NCBI RefSeq assembly: GCF_000003815.2
Contig: NC_049988.1
Coordinates: 6,852,702-6,914,701, forward strand
DNA: 62,000 nt
Reading direction: 5' to 3'
Origin: Branchiostoma floridae
Lineage: Eukaryota > Chordata > Leptocardii > Amphioxiformes > Branchiostomatidae
Shown: piece after piece, positions 48,596 to 60,530 of the stretch
How positions within the stretch are numbered: position 1 is the stretch's first letter
How the letters are laid out: each line of letters starts with the position of its first letter
The notes under the pieces: model-generated
Databases searched by the model: none
Seen by the model: the letters and a program-made list of their open reading frames with translations, nothing else
What the model was told of the DNA's origin: nothing
Position numbers and translations under genes: made by a program

Positions 48596-49322
48596 TATAG
48601 AGTCAATTCCAAGTCACCGAGATGGTTTTGAAATAATATTTGTAATAAGTTTGAACTATTTTGAGTAAAAGAACATTTCAGTCACTAAAGTTCAAAATTG
48701 TTCAAACATTTCAAAATGAAAGTTTAAACATGTTTGAACCTTTTTACATTTGTTGGAACATTTGGGAAAGTAATGATATCATTATCTCTTTATTTAGAAC
48801 AATTTTCAAACATCTATGTGTTTTTGTTATTGTTCCAACATGTTCCAACATTTTGTGTCATTTTTTCCTTCCATAAAAACTTTTATTGACCCCATAAACA
48901 AAGCTGCTAAGCTTGGTCCTTTGTTTGGCTCTTGTATTTTTAGACTTTCTTTAGTATACACTGGTGAGTCTTTTGTGAGAAGGTGGCAGACAGACATAAT
49001 TTCCTGCACTTGGCAGGGATGTGTGAATTGCCCTCTTCCCAGCCCACTGACCCAGTTTCATCATATTGTTTCCATGTTCGAACATGTGATCACAAATGAT
49101 GCATCTATGTTGGAACAGTTTAGAAACTAACAGAAATAATGTATTTGATGTTAGAAATGTTTCTAACATGTTTGAATACTATAGAAACATTTAGAACATC
49201 ATATAGATGTTGCAAATAGTTCTAAACAGTTACTTATCACAGTTAGATTGTTACAAAGATTTCCAAATTGTTAGAACAAAAGGCAAGAAACACCCTCTCG
49301 GTAATATGGAATCGACTCTATA
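48596..49322. mobile_element. Large palindromic element in the convergent 3' region
   Basis: Ends tatagagtcaattccaagtc and its near-complement ending ggaatcgactctata. The 0.7-kb interior is rich in gttcaaac / atgtttgaa words in both orientations. Lies between the 3' ends of genes 2 and 3. Confidence 0.55.
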
Positions 49323-49665
49323 TTTACAGTGAAAGTTGAGAAATACGTTTGCGTATTATATTTATGAATGTTTTTAACTTGCATCAGTTTAGAAACATTT
49401 CACGAAGGAAAACAAACAAATAACAAGTTAGGGGGTATAAAAAATGTTGCTATTATCTTCAAATCTTAGTAACATTCACAATTGCGGTATAGAATATATA
49501 ATCAGTAAAGTTTAACGCTTTCAATAGTTTGGGTGCTTCAAAATTCACAAGTTTAGTGACTTTCCATGTACTTTGTTACAACCATGGACTGTTAGCCCTT
49601 CCAAAAAATTTACAACACGAAACCTCATAAATTTACAACGAAATGTAAAGAGACAAAAAGTGCTG

Positions 49666-52600
49666 TCAGACGGCAGACTCCATTTCTAACGCACCATCCT
49701 TGATAAGGGAATCCTTCTCGCTACTCTCTTCTTTGATCCTCTCCACGACCATGTTGAAGGAAGCCCGCTTCTGTGGGGTGACAGTGGGAGGTACGTCCCC
49801 ACACCTCCCGTTAGCTTGGAGAAGCCCGTTCCTGGTAGGAGAACCATTGTGGGCGTCGTTGTCTTTTGTCATGGCGGGGGGACTTCCATTGCTTACCGCC
49901 TGGGTTGTGACACTGATACGATAGAGATTGAAAATCAAAAAGAAAAAGTCAAATCTTTGTCAAAATCATGACGTGACATCTACTATGCATTCGAAGTCAT
50001 CATTTGATTTCTATATGAATAATAAGCTTTCAACAAGGGCTTGGGAAGAACTTAATTTCAACATTATTATATATTTCATACCTTCATAGTTATCCAAGCA
50101 CAACTAACATCATTCATGCACTACTAGCACTACTGAAAACGCTCTTGAAGTGTTACCTGTCCACATTCAAGTAGTTAGATAATAAATATGTAGCCTAGAA
50201 TGTTTATAGCCTAGAGTTCAACAATATCATTGTGACGTTTAGTTTGTTTGTTTGTTTATTTGTTTTTCTTGGAATAATCAACAGCAGCTGTCTAACCTAT
50301 AGCTGTAGTCCACGGATGTCCGGGACGTGAAGCTGAGAGGGTTCCGACTGGTTCTTCTAGTGTCCAAGTTTCTCTTCAGCTTCCAGTGTTCCCATCTCCG
50401 CTTGAACTCGGCTCGCACCTATCAAGAAGAAATCAGGATGTCATTCGTCTGTTGAATGATTCTAGTTTTCGTAAAAGTCTTGTTTCATCTACCATAGATA
50501 TTGTAAATCTATCGCTGATTCTGCATTTTCATGTTGGTTTTCATAATGCAACAGCAACATATAGCTGGAGATTGAATACAGGAAATGAGATAACCTATTC
50601 TGGGACGTTTAATTCTGGAACCTTTGAACTAACTTCCCGTCAGCGTTCTCAACAAACCTGGTGTATGGATGCAAATCACTCTATTACCTTCAGATAACTG
50701 TTTATACACAATCAATCAAACAGGCACACCGAAAACAAGACCTCCGTTCAAGTAAATATAAGACAGGACATGAGATAACCTATTCTGGGACATTTTGGGA
50801 CCTTTGACCTAACTTCTTGTCTATTTCCCCGACTTACCTAGCAAAAAGAAACCTAACATTCTTCTGCGTTGAAGTAACTACGGACACATTACCAAACAAA
50901 AACACCAAAAAAACTATGTGTACACAACAATCAACAAACCTCAAATGAAGTTACTCTAGAAACTGTTTAGCGATATGACGCACAATATAAACCATAATTA
51001 AAGAACAACGGACATATCGTCGACCAAACTGAATCTTACCTCTCCGTTTAAGAAGCAATACAGGACGGCGACAAAGAATCCCTGTCGAAACAAAATAGTA
51101 AAAATTGTCAGTATGAAGAATGCATTTCATGTCACTGTCAGTTGCTAATGTTTCATCCACTGTATTTTAAATGACGTTTTAGGCTTAATGACAGGAAATC
51201 GATAAGCACTGTCACTTTTATCTCACTTAAGACGTGGCTTAACTGTAGAAATAAGATTATCCTTAGATTGAAACAGGCTTGATAATTCATCAAATTATTT
51301 CTAAAAAAAGTTATTGTACGCTCCTCGCAATTCAGCCTCTGGCTGCGAAGAGGGAATAGTCGGCCCACCTAAAAACAATAACAATTTTAGATGTTATTAC
51401 CTGGAATGAGTTGAAGAACAGGTCAAAGTAAAGCCGAACTTCGTATGCCGTGCCTCCGACATTGTCCGGCATGCCCACAAACACGATGTAGTGCACTCCG
51501 AACAGCGGGATCAGAACAAGCGTGGACTTGGCCAGTTTCCTGCAAAGAGACCGATGGAGATATCGTGATGTGTTTTAAGAAAGTTTCAATGTGTGCATCT
51601 GGACACCTAAATATCTCTACCAGTAATCAAATGTATGTGTTTCAATGTACTGAGTCGAAAACTGACACTCGTTAAAGCTTGAAAAGGCTATGAGACTACT
51701 TTTACCCTTTTCTATATAAGGCCACAGCAAGTAAATTTTATGGATGACATCCTCTGCAGACTGCAAAAATAATGAGATAGGGCGAAAAAAAACAAGATGG
51801 CGAGATTTCCAAAATAGACACCATAAATGTTAAAACAAGAGTTGAAGTGACAAAACAAGGTAGCACTGACAACAAACCATTCATTCCTGTATTCAAGACG
51901 TGAACTAGTGTAGCAAAAGTGACGCTAGTGTAGTAGACTGGTATCACTTACCAACATGACCACTACAATCATGACTTCCATAGTGGTGCCATTTTTACAA
52001 CTATCCAGCTGGTTTCACTTCTATAACTACAGTCATGGCTACCTGGCTAGTGTCACCTCTACAAGTACAATCATTACCTGCTACAACACAACATACTTTC
52101 CCATTTTGGTACTTTCTCGTCATGTTGACCATCTCTGAAGAAGAAAAAGAAATCTTGTTTTTTTTCTGAAATCAGGCGAAAATTAATGAGCGCGTGGATG
52201 TCATCCATAAAATTTACTTGCTGTGGCCTATATTTTATTACTCACATGGGCATCTGTAGCTGGATGCTGCTCCTCCTCCTGCCATAACTACCTCTCCTTC
52301 CACTGAAGTAAAAAAAATCATTTAGAACATATTGGCACATCATGACACAGACAAGGTTTTATTATGTGATATAAACTCTCCATTTTTAAATGAGGTAGTA
52401 ACAATTGGTAAAATCGGTACCTTGGCTCTTGTGGTTGTCCGCCGAAGCAGCACGCACAACATTGTTGGTTTCTCCTAAAATTGATTATAAAAATTTGTTA
52501 TGTCATCCATGCCAGAAACTTCCGACATATCACAGAAAAGTCTGACCGTCTTACCAAAGCTATCCAGTTTCTTTAGTGACTGTTACCTTGTAAATCTTTT

Positions 52601-55600
52601 GAATTTACAACAAAATACAAGTCGTTAAGAGATTTAAGAAGACAGTCAGATACTATGAACTTACTGGTCAGCCACTGAGGCAGGTGAGCGCATCTTCTTG
52701 GCCAGCACTCTCAGGATGTTTAGGAAGAGGAAAAAGTTTAACTGGAAATACAAAACAGATTTTCTCATGTTTAACTTCATGACTAGTCGCTGAATTACAA
52801 AATTCTTTGCGCATAACCAAGTGTTTTATTCATTTCTTTCACCTTCCTCAGGGCAATTCTGACTGGCTCGCATTGTACTGCAGCGTAGGTGTCGCTGCTT
52901 ACAGATACAATCCCAAACGCAAAGTATTTACATATATACATAGATATCATCTATCTATGTAACGTTATATATGTAAATGAATACTTTGCTTTAGGGACCG
53001 CATCTGTCAGCAGCGACACCTTACGTGTAGTACAATGTGAATCAGTCAAAATTGCCTTGAAAATCTGACAGACTTTCTCTGAAACGTCGGCTTCATAAAA
53101 CATTTGGTTGAATGCATACAAAGAAATGTTGTTACCAACCTGATGAAACCATGAATTCGTGAAAGTTATCATTAGTCATAAAGGGCCGATGATATCTTAC
53201 ACGAAGCCATCAAACAGAAATTGATGTCCAGCTTCTTACAGCAAGTCGTAATTGTTAACAATCATACATGAGGTAAGACGATTCTCACCAAGATGGCGGC
53301 CACGATAGGTGCCTTGTAGATCCACGTGTATCCCAAGTCGTCTGTGTCCCAACACCTACAAGAGTAACAGCGCATTTGTATGGTTGTCGTTGAAAAAAGG
53401 GCAACCAATAAATGACAAGTCACCAAAATGTGTCACATGTCTGACAGGAAAGGTATTGAACATGGGCAACAGGTTTACTAGTACTCAAGTCATGTGGCAT
53501 CTTGTGTTACGTTTCTTACAATACTGATGTAGATAATAGATAATGAAGATTTCTTACCCATTGTCCTCCAACGTAGCACGCACCACAACCCAGGGGACCA
53601 CAAACGTCAGAGGAAACACTACAGGGATGTACAATAAATAAGGCATGAGGCTCTTCTGACACTCACACATAGACACGCACACACGCACCCGCGCGCACGC
53701 ACCCGCGCGCACGCACCCGCACGCACATATAGAAACATACAACCCAACACTCATGATTACCTCTATTTCTAATGTGTACATTCGTCCTAATACAAAAAAA
53801 GATATGAAAATTGTAAGCCATAGAAAACTAGTACATATCCCAGTAAGACAACAAACAAAACGTTGCAAAAACTGCAATGAATTTTGAACTTTGACCTAGA
53901 CCACAATGCACCACGACCACACATGCGCACTCCCAAACTGTTTCTCACCCCAGCCAATGGCGATGAATCCGTAGAAGAACTTCCTCTCAGAAAACACGGA
54001 GACGAAGATGAGGTTGTGGAGGTATAGTCCCTCCACCAGGATCCAGAAGTAGTTGGTGGCCATGAAATACATGAAGATGGTCTGGGCAACTTTACAACCA
54101 GGCTAGATGATTGTAAAAAGAAACAAGAGATAAGCATAAAAATGTATGGATGTTCCGAAGCATAACAAATGTACAATACAAACCGTTGTGTTCTTAATAC
54201 ATACCAAATATCATTACAATAGTTCATTAAGAGTGTACGAAAATTAGACCAAATGTTCGACTGAACAGTTACAGTCTTTGCCAAGGAATGAACGTTCACT
54301 CCACTGCTTCTGTGATGTCACGTTATGTTGATAGCACACGTGACTCGGTGAGCAGTGAATCATAAGTTGGTAAATTTCGTGTTGGAAATTACAGTTTAGT
54401 TTTTACTGAATGCCTTCTACCAACACAGATGAAATTTCAAGTTAAAATTCATTCAGAGGCTCTCAACTTATATTGACCACAAATATCTGGAAACACAGAC
54501 GTACAGACAGACACACGGACAGACACACAGACACAAAACTATACCTCAATTTTACTAGAAAGGCAATATCTTAAGCAAAAATGCAGAAGTTTTCCCTCTA
54601 TCTAGCTACTAGCATATAATACTATATTAATGACCTGCCCTCTACTATAGAATGTCCCATGGCCCTTTATGCTGATGACTCAAAATGTTACAAGCAAATT
54701 TCATCACCAGCTGATTGTATTTCCCTTCAGCATGATATTGACAACATGGTCGAATGGAGTGTCACATGGATAATGAAANNNNNNNNNNNNNNNNNNNNNN
54801 NNNNNNNNNNNNNNNNNNNNNNNNNNNNNNNNNNNNNNNNNNNNNNNNNNNNNNNNNNNNNNNNNNNNNNNNNNNNNNTCACTATTGTGGTCTAAAAACC
54901 AGTGCTCTATGACTACGAAATTGAGGGACAAGTGCTCTCATCAGTTACGGAATTTAATGACCTAGGTGTAACTATGTCCAACTGCCTATCTTTTAAGAGT
55001 CATATAAAAAACATCACAGCTAGTGCCAACTCGACCCTCGGCTTTATTAAGAGATCTGTTGGTTACCATGCCCCTGCAAATGTTAAGGAAATTCTTTATA
55101 TTACACTAGTTAGGCCCAAACTTGAATATTGCTCGTTGATCTGGTCCCCCCACACTCATAACTTAATTACTTCCCTTGAAAAAGTCCAGAGACGTGCTAC
55201 AAAATACATTCTTAACAACCATACAACTGATTACAGGGATAGATTGATCTACTGCTCACTCTTACCTATATCTTACCGCAGAGAATTATTAGACTTATCC
55301 TTCCTATTTAAATGTTTCTTGGGACAATACGGTATTGACATTCATCAATATATAAGTTTTCCACTCACATCCCTAAGATCCAACTCACAAGCCAAGCTCC
55401 AGCCCCAAAAATGTCTCACCACTACGTTTAAAAACTATTTCTTCCAAAGAATCGTTCACATCTGGAACGCTTTACCCCTCAACATTAGAACTCTAAAACT
55501 TTCCCCAGTTGTTACAATTAATACCTTTAAGAAAGCAATCCTAGCTCACTATCTCTCTCTTACCAACGACAGATTTAACCCCAACGACGTATGTACTTGG

Positions 55601-56852
55601 GTCACCCACTGTCAGTGTCCCAGTTGTACACCTTTCTAGATATTTCATATTTCATCTTACCATTATCTCTATGATTTATTTCTTTATATTTGTTATTATT
55701 GTATATTTGCTTTTATTGTCGTTGACACAATCATTATTATTTGATTGTACAATTGTTATTATTTGTTATCATTATGATTATTTTTCTATCATTGTATAAT
55801 TTAGTTGCACGGGAGGCAACTAGTAAAGGTTACAAAGTACCTGTTTTTGCCTCCCTACCATTTTGTGTAAACACATATGGTGAAGTTCAAATAAATAAAT
55901 AAATACCATTAGACTCGCCCAAAAGTAGTGTTTGAAAGTAAAAAAAACATTTGGGGCTATGAATGGGGGTATCTGCCTGACATGATAGCTAGCCCGGGTA
56001 GACAGCCCAGTCTTTTCCGTAAACCTTTTCTGCCAAGAAGGAAAAAACGCAACAGCAAAAACAATATGTTTTCTCCTTCGGGAACAACATAGCTAGTAAA
56101 AGCAGTAGCTATTAAAAGTAGTGTTACCGTGTCCCTTGGTGTGTCCACTGAGTCCCCGACTAGCACGGCGTCCTTTACCAGAATAAAGAAGGCCCGTAAC
56201 ATGTAGGACATGAAGAGATGCATGTGGACGTAGTTTCGCGTGCAGTGTAGCCGCCTAAAACAAAGAGAAAAAGAAATATACTTTTAGTAGAATGCACAGC
56301 ATGTTAGTAGATCGATAGATCGATTTACAACACAGTGAATCGTAAATAGCAATTACTGCAAAAAGAGCAAAATATACCGGAAATGTCGAAAGCCTATACC
56401 ATTGTCGTAGAATGCAAAAGTCCAAAGTCAAAGAAGATGAGAAGAAAAGTGAAGAGTCTATTGTTCGTTCGATATACACGCATCATACTCTGGATATTGA
56501 ATCATATTTTAGAACTTCCTGACAACTTCAAATTAAGGGAACTGGCAGCTTTTTGGAGTTCCCATAGGATGTCATCCATATATCGCATCAACATGGCATT
56601 GGGTAAGTAAAAAATAGGTACATATGAAGCATCATACTTACTTGAATGAAGCTAGAATGATGAACGCTATGAAGAGAGACCCTAGAGAGACGGAGTACCC
56701 AACAGTGTACATCGTTGTTACTCTTTTTAGAACCTCTCGTGGGACCCGGCTGGTCTGTGGTAAAACAAAGGGCAAAACATCTGCAAAAAGTACCAGTTAT
56801 ACAAATGTGTGACTGTGTGACTGTGTGACTGTGTGACTGTGTGTATGTGTGT

Positions 56853-56899
<47 letters not shown>

Positions 56900-56946
56900 A
56901 GCGTGTGCGTGTGTGTGTGTGCGTGTGTGTGTGTGTGTGAGAGAGA

Positions 56947-57042
<96 letters not shown>

Positions 57043-57076
57043 ATGTGGATATGTGCGTGTGGATATGTGCGCGCGC

Positions 57077-57107
<31 letters not shown>

Positions 57108-59225
57108 GATATGTGCGTGTGCGTTTGCGTTTGCGTAAATTGTGCTTACCGTTTCTGAGCATCGATAGCAATGGCTATTTATTGTGATAATATTGTGGTA
57201 CACAAGCAAAGACTGATCCATTGCTCAACTTGTACATTTGTTAACGTTTGTTTGTTTGTTTGTTTGTATGTATTAAATACCCAGTAAACCGCCTCATGGC
57301 GTAACATACCAGTTTCTGCACTGAAGACAAAAATTTATTTGATCCACTCTCATCAGGAAGAGTGTGGTGGGTTCTTTATGATTAACAGGCTCCTAAAAAC
57401 ACAGGACCTCAACGTACTTAACGTCCTATCCAAGGGAAATCTCTTTGTGAAATTGGTTATTCATTTACACCTAATCAAAGTTAGGACATTCGTATAAAGT
57501 GCCTTTCCCAGGGGCACAACGGGGGCAAGTCAGGGACTCGAAGCCAGGGCCTCTGGGTCCTGGGCTAAGACCCTACACCACAGCAATGCCACGAACACGT
57601 TCAACGAAAGCAAATACATCTGAGATGAGAGAATCTTTGTGTGGGGTAATTATGTGTTAAGCTGAACAAGCATATCGATTTGTAAAACTCAACTTGAGTT
57701 GTAAAAAACACCTTGCTCACCTGTGCTTTTTGCCAGCATTCTGTGTAATTTGCATACGTTTTGTTGGTAGCCGGGTTGAGTACCCATTTTCCTGTGACGT
57801 CACAGTATCTAAATACGTGTCCTGGAAGGAGAGATGCGTATCAGTACAGTAGCAATACAGTAGTACTGTAGCAGCACTGTAGTAATAATGAAGCAATAAC
57901 TGTATAGCGATACTATATCTATAGTGCTTAAGCAATAATATAGCAGGACTAACTGTAGTAGTACTGTAGCGGTAATGTATTAGCGCTGTTAGTGATGGTG
58001 TAGAAGCACTGTAGCAGTACTGTAGAGATAATGTAGTAGTGCTGTAGTAATAATGTAGCAACATTGTAGCATTACTGTAGCCATAACGTAGTAGTGCTGT
58101 AGTAATGATGTAGCAACACTGTAGCATTACTGTAGCCATAACGTAGTAGTGCTGTAGTAATGATGTAGCAGGATTGTATAGCAGTGGAACCGTCCGTTAA
58201 TTTGAAGCATTAATTTGCTTTATCAAACACCACAACACTCCTATACACATACCCCAAAACAAGTTCGTGATATCCAAAACTTCTAGATTCTAGTCTCTAT
58301 CTTTTAAACTCCTAAATGGCTACTTAACAGCCCCTTACCTTGGCTGTTGAAATCCGGTAAATACCCGGGGCACAGTAGGCTGACTTTTGCACCAGCTTCT
58401 CCGTACGGCCAGCATGTGACTAGGTCCCACTCAGGGGGACAGTACGTTTCTGCAAAGTATAAGTACATTTAGTTCAATTAGTAGAGTTCATGTGCTTCAA
58501 ATTTCGTTCGTTCAGTTCGCTCAGACCCCTGTTTTGCCTTGTAGCACATAGGGCCGCAAGTTTCCTTGTTGTTTCAGTAGCAGGGAGGAGTTGCTAGCCC
58601 TTCCCCTTAAACGTTACTACGTGACTACTACCAATTGAGCTACAGGGACAGCCCTTTGCTTTTGAGTTATCAAATACCTAAACGTCATTTACACTCGTGC
58701 GTTCTGTTCAAACTGTTATTGATGTGGACTCATAAGGATCATACATCTACTCAGATCATGATCTGTAGTGAGAGGGGGGATACAAACTTAGTCATATTTT
58801 GAGAACGCATACTTCTTGCTACAGCGCCACCTTGTAGTGAAAAGGATGCTTGCCAAAGCATGGCTAAGCTTGCATCCCTCTCTCCTCTCAGTATGGTCCA
58901 TGACCACAATGGAATTTCTTATTATTATGAATATCTGAACCGTAATGAGGGGGGATACAGGCTTAGTCACATTTTGGGATGCATCCTTCTCACTGCATCG
59001 CAACCTAGCATTGGGAAGTAGAAACAGCCATAGTTCGTTTTCCCCCTTTATATACATACACGGGCGTTAGTATCATGTGCTAGAGTAGAGCCTGATAATT
59101 CTCTATTAATCTTCGTACGTACTATTTCCATCCGGAGGGTTGCTCTCGGCAATTTGTGACAGACACTTGCTTCCTTCTTTCCTTAGAATATTCAAGAGTT
59201 CTGTCTGATCGGCGGTGGCAACCAT
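49666..59225 (-). CDS. PTHR: Gene 3: PTH receptor-like class B1 GPCR (lacks signal exon)
   Basis: Minus-strand paralogue. Exons in transcription order: 59225-59123, 58449-58339, 57821-57721 (ectodomain), 56754-56642 (TM1), 56254-56128 (TM2), 54102-53949 (TM3), 53618-53558 (TM4), 53355-53289 (ECL2), 52741-52665 (TM5), 52474-52421 and 52302-52246 (ICL3 cassettes), 51539-51401 (TM6), 51081-51040 (TM7), 50418-50297 and 49912-49666 (C-tail). Constant exons sum to 1464 nt, 487 residues plus stop. The ectodomain keeps all six cysteines (SKC, TYC, TCWPYG, LLC, FRYC, TEC) and sequons NKT and NYT. Core motifs [26 protein letters not shown] and NSFQGFF are present. The tail ends EMESAV (PDZ-type S-A-V). 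The last exon is 247 nt, exactly as in gene 2. The first exon seen starts in phase 0 with ATG but has no hydrophobic leader, so a signal exon should lie upstream, probably past 62000. A LINE with an assembly gap sits in the TM2-TM3 intron. Confidence 0.92.
52246..52302 (-). CDS. PTHR: Gene 3 ICL3 cassette exon B (57 nt, RRGS and RRRSS motifs)
   Basis: A 57-nt exon between acttcag and gtgagt, phase 2 to phase 2, encoding [18 protein letters not shown] plus split end codons. It has two R-R-x-S matches (RRGS and RRSS). Same length and core as in genes 1 and 2. Confidence 0.88.
52421..52474 (-). CDS. PTHR: Gene 3 ICL3 cassette exon A (54 nt, Cys-rich)
   Basis: A 54-nt exon between attttag and gtaccg, phase 2 to phase 2, encoding [17 protein letters not shown] plus end codons. 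Two CC pairs separated by one residue. It lies 190 nt from the TM5 exon and 118 nt before cassette B. Confidence 0.82.
53949..54102 (-). CDS. PTHR: Gene 3 TM3 exon (mosaic of gene 1 and gene 2 sequence)
   Basis: A 154-nt exon. Read in the coding direction, the first 39 nt differ from gene 1 at only two sites and from gene 2 at many. The middle 60 nt are identical in all three genes. The last ~55 nt differ from gene 2 at one site (GCC versus GCT) but from gene 1 at many. Encodes the conserved [17 protein letters not shown] with the class B TM3 glutamate. Confidence 0.93.
54620..55906 (+). pseudogene. CR1/Jockey-like LINE 3' half with assembly gap
   Basis: Starts within the RT domain ([20 protein letters not shown], with the catalytic YADD) and continues after the gap as a 245-codon open frame ([38 protein letters not shown], ending QCPSCTPF). 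The tail ends in an (AAAT)n-like run (about 55886-55906), typical of CR1-like 3' ends. Antisense inside the gene 3 TM2-TM3 intron. An in-frame stop just right of the gap may be an assembly-edge error. Confidence 0.8.
54779..54878. other. Assembly gap (100 N)
   Basis: Exactly 100 N, the convention for a gap of unknown size. It falls inside a repeat, so a collapsed or misjoined repeat is possible. Confidence 0.98.
56811..57130. repeat. TG microsatellite in gene 3 intron
   Basis: About 320 bp of (tg)n with at, gc and ga variants, starting with four tgtgac units. 57 nt upstream of the TM1 exon acceptor in gene 3 orientation. Confidence 0.95.
57350..57600 (-). mobile_element. SINE type 1-like element (reverse)
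   Basis: aaagtgcctttcccaggggc followed by ggactcgaagccagggcctc matches the complement of the type 1 body and head. In the gene 3 intron between the third ectodomain exon and TM1. Confidence 0.5.
57840..58180. repeat. Minisatellite, 55-bp period
   Basis: gtagtagtgctgtagtaatg begins at about 58033, 58088 and 58143, a 55-bp period. It decays leftward into ~15-bp tgtagcagtac-type subunits. Between two gene 3 ectodomain exons. Confidence 0.75.
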
Positions 59226-59479
59226 CTGCAAATGACAAAAAGAAGCATCAATATCACCAATTTTTACATACAGACTGAAAATAAAACTGGTAATTATTAT
59301 CATTATCATAAGCGTCAGAATAAAGAAAGATAGGGAGGTAATTTTATATAAGGTGGATTTGAGTCTCATCACAACAACATATCTTGATCATATTTTTGCC
59401 TGGGAGAAAATTGCATAGACTTACCCTTCTGTCCTCCATATGGTCGAATCGACATATGGATGCTACCAAAATACCTTTT

Positions 59480-60115
59480 ACAGTATCTGGTGTTGTATTT
59501 TGAGACTCCGTTATCACTGCATGCAGTGTGCACCGTGCACTACAGTAGCTGTTTACTACACATTTAGTACAGTACTAGTGAGTAGCAGTAAAATGTCTAC
59601 TACGTACAGTAACGTATAACTGTTATTGCATTTCAATACAGTGTGATGTGCTCCAATGTTTAGTACAGTAACTGTTTACTACATAATTACTACAGTAACA
59701 GTAGATGTCTAATGCAGTAACTTGTTGTATATGAAAACTCCGCTATCTAAGAAGCGTGTTCCGTGTACTACATGAGCTGTCTACTACATGTTTACTTCAG
59801 TAACAGTAAAATGTCTATTGCAGTAACTGTACTGCAGTGACAGTAAAATACCTACTACAGTAACTGCTGTAATATATGACTCCGTTATCTAAAGAGTGTG
59901 CTCCACGAGCTGTCTACTACATGTTTACTACAGAACCAGTAAAATGTCTAATGCAGTAACTGTACTGCAGTGACAGTAAAATACCTACTACAGTAACTGC
60001 TGTTATATATGACTCCGTTATCTAAAGAGTGTGCTCCACGAGCTGTCTACTACATGTTTACTACAGAAACAGTAAAATGTCTAACGCAGTAACTGTTGTT
60101 GTATTTCAGGACTGG
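59480..60115. repeat. Tandem repeat array, ~133-bp period
   Basis: actccgttatctaaagagtg recurs at 59879 and 60012 (133 bp). Older diverged units carry actccg near 59505 and 59737. Units contain ctactacatgtttactacag. Upstream of the first gene 3 exon seen. Confidence 0.75.
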
Positions 60116-60530
60116 CTTTAACACAACAATATGCTCTAATGTTACACCTTTTGGTGCCTGTAATTTATTTATTTTTTGTTCTTTAGAACTTGGCAATGCG
60201 AATATTGCAAAAAAACACTAATCGCCTAATACTTTTGTCAAATCCGGATATAGAGAGGCTGTTGCTGTTCTAGATCAATGAACCGAAAACTATGTGCTTC
60301 GCAAAGGTTCCTCTCTGTTATGGATAAATAACTTTAGTGAATATCTTTCAGGCTTGACTTACTAAAACTCCAAAGTTCGTGTTAAACACGTTAAACCTCC
60401 ACTTTAAACGTATAAGACAAATGTTCAATAATAGAACGTGCACACTGCATGGCAGCTTGTCAATAACCATGACTGACAGCTGTCAACGCTTCGTTACAAA
60501 CCCAACGAATCAACCAACCGTATAACCACC

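Larger units (their letters stand above)
44817..49665. other. Convergent 3' region between genes 2 and 3
   Basis: Both genes end into this 4.8-kb stretch. AATAAA on the plus strand at 45486 and 46276 are possible gene 2 poly(A) signals. It contains MITEs at 45241 and 45591, a CT tract and the 48596-49322 palindromic element. No coding gene seen. Confidence 0.6.

Noticed and set aside
56727-57221. His-Thr and Cys-Val open frames on both strands
   Set aside because: Produced by the TG microsatellite; no splice or family signal.
60356-60420. Minus-strand gtaagt with a short open frame as the missing gene 3 signal exon
   Set aside because: No start codon and no hydrophobic core in the required phase.
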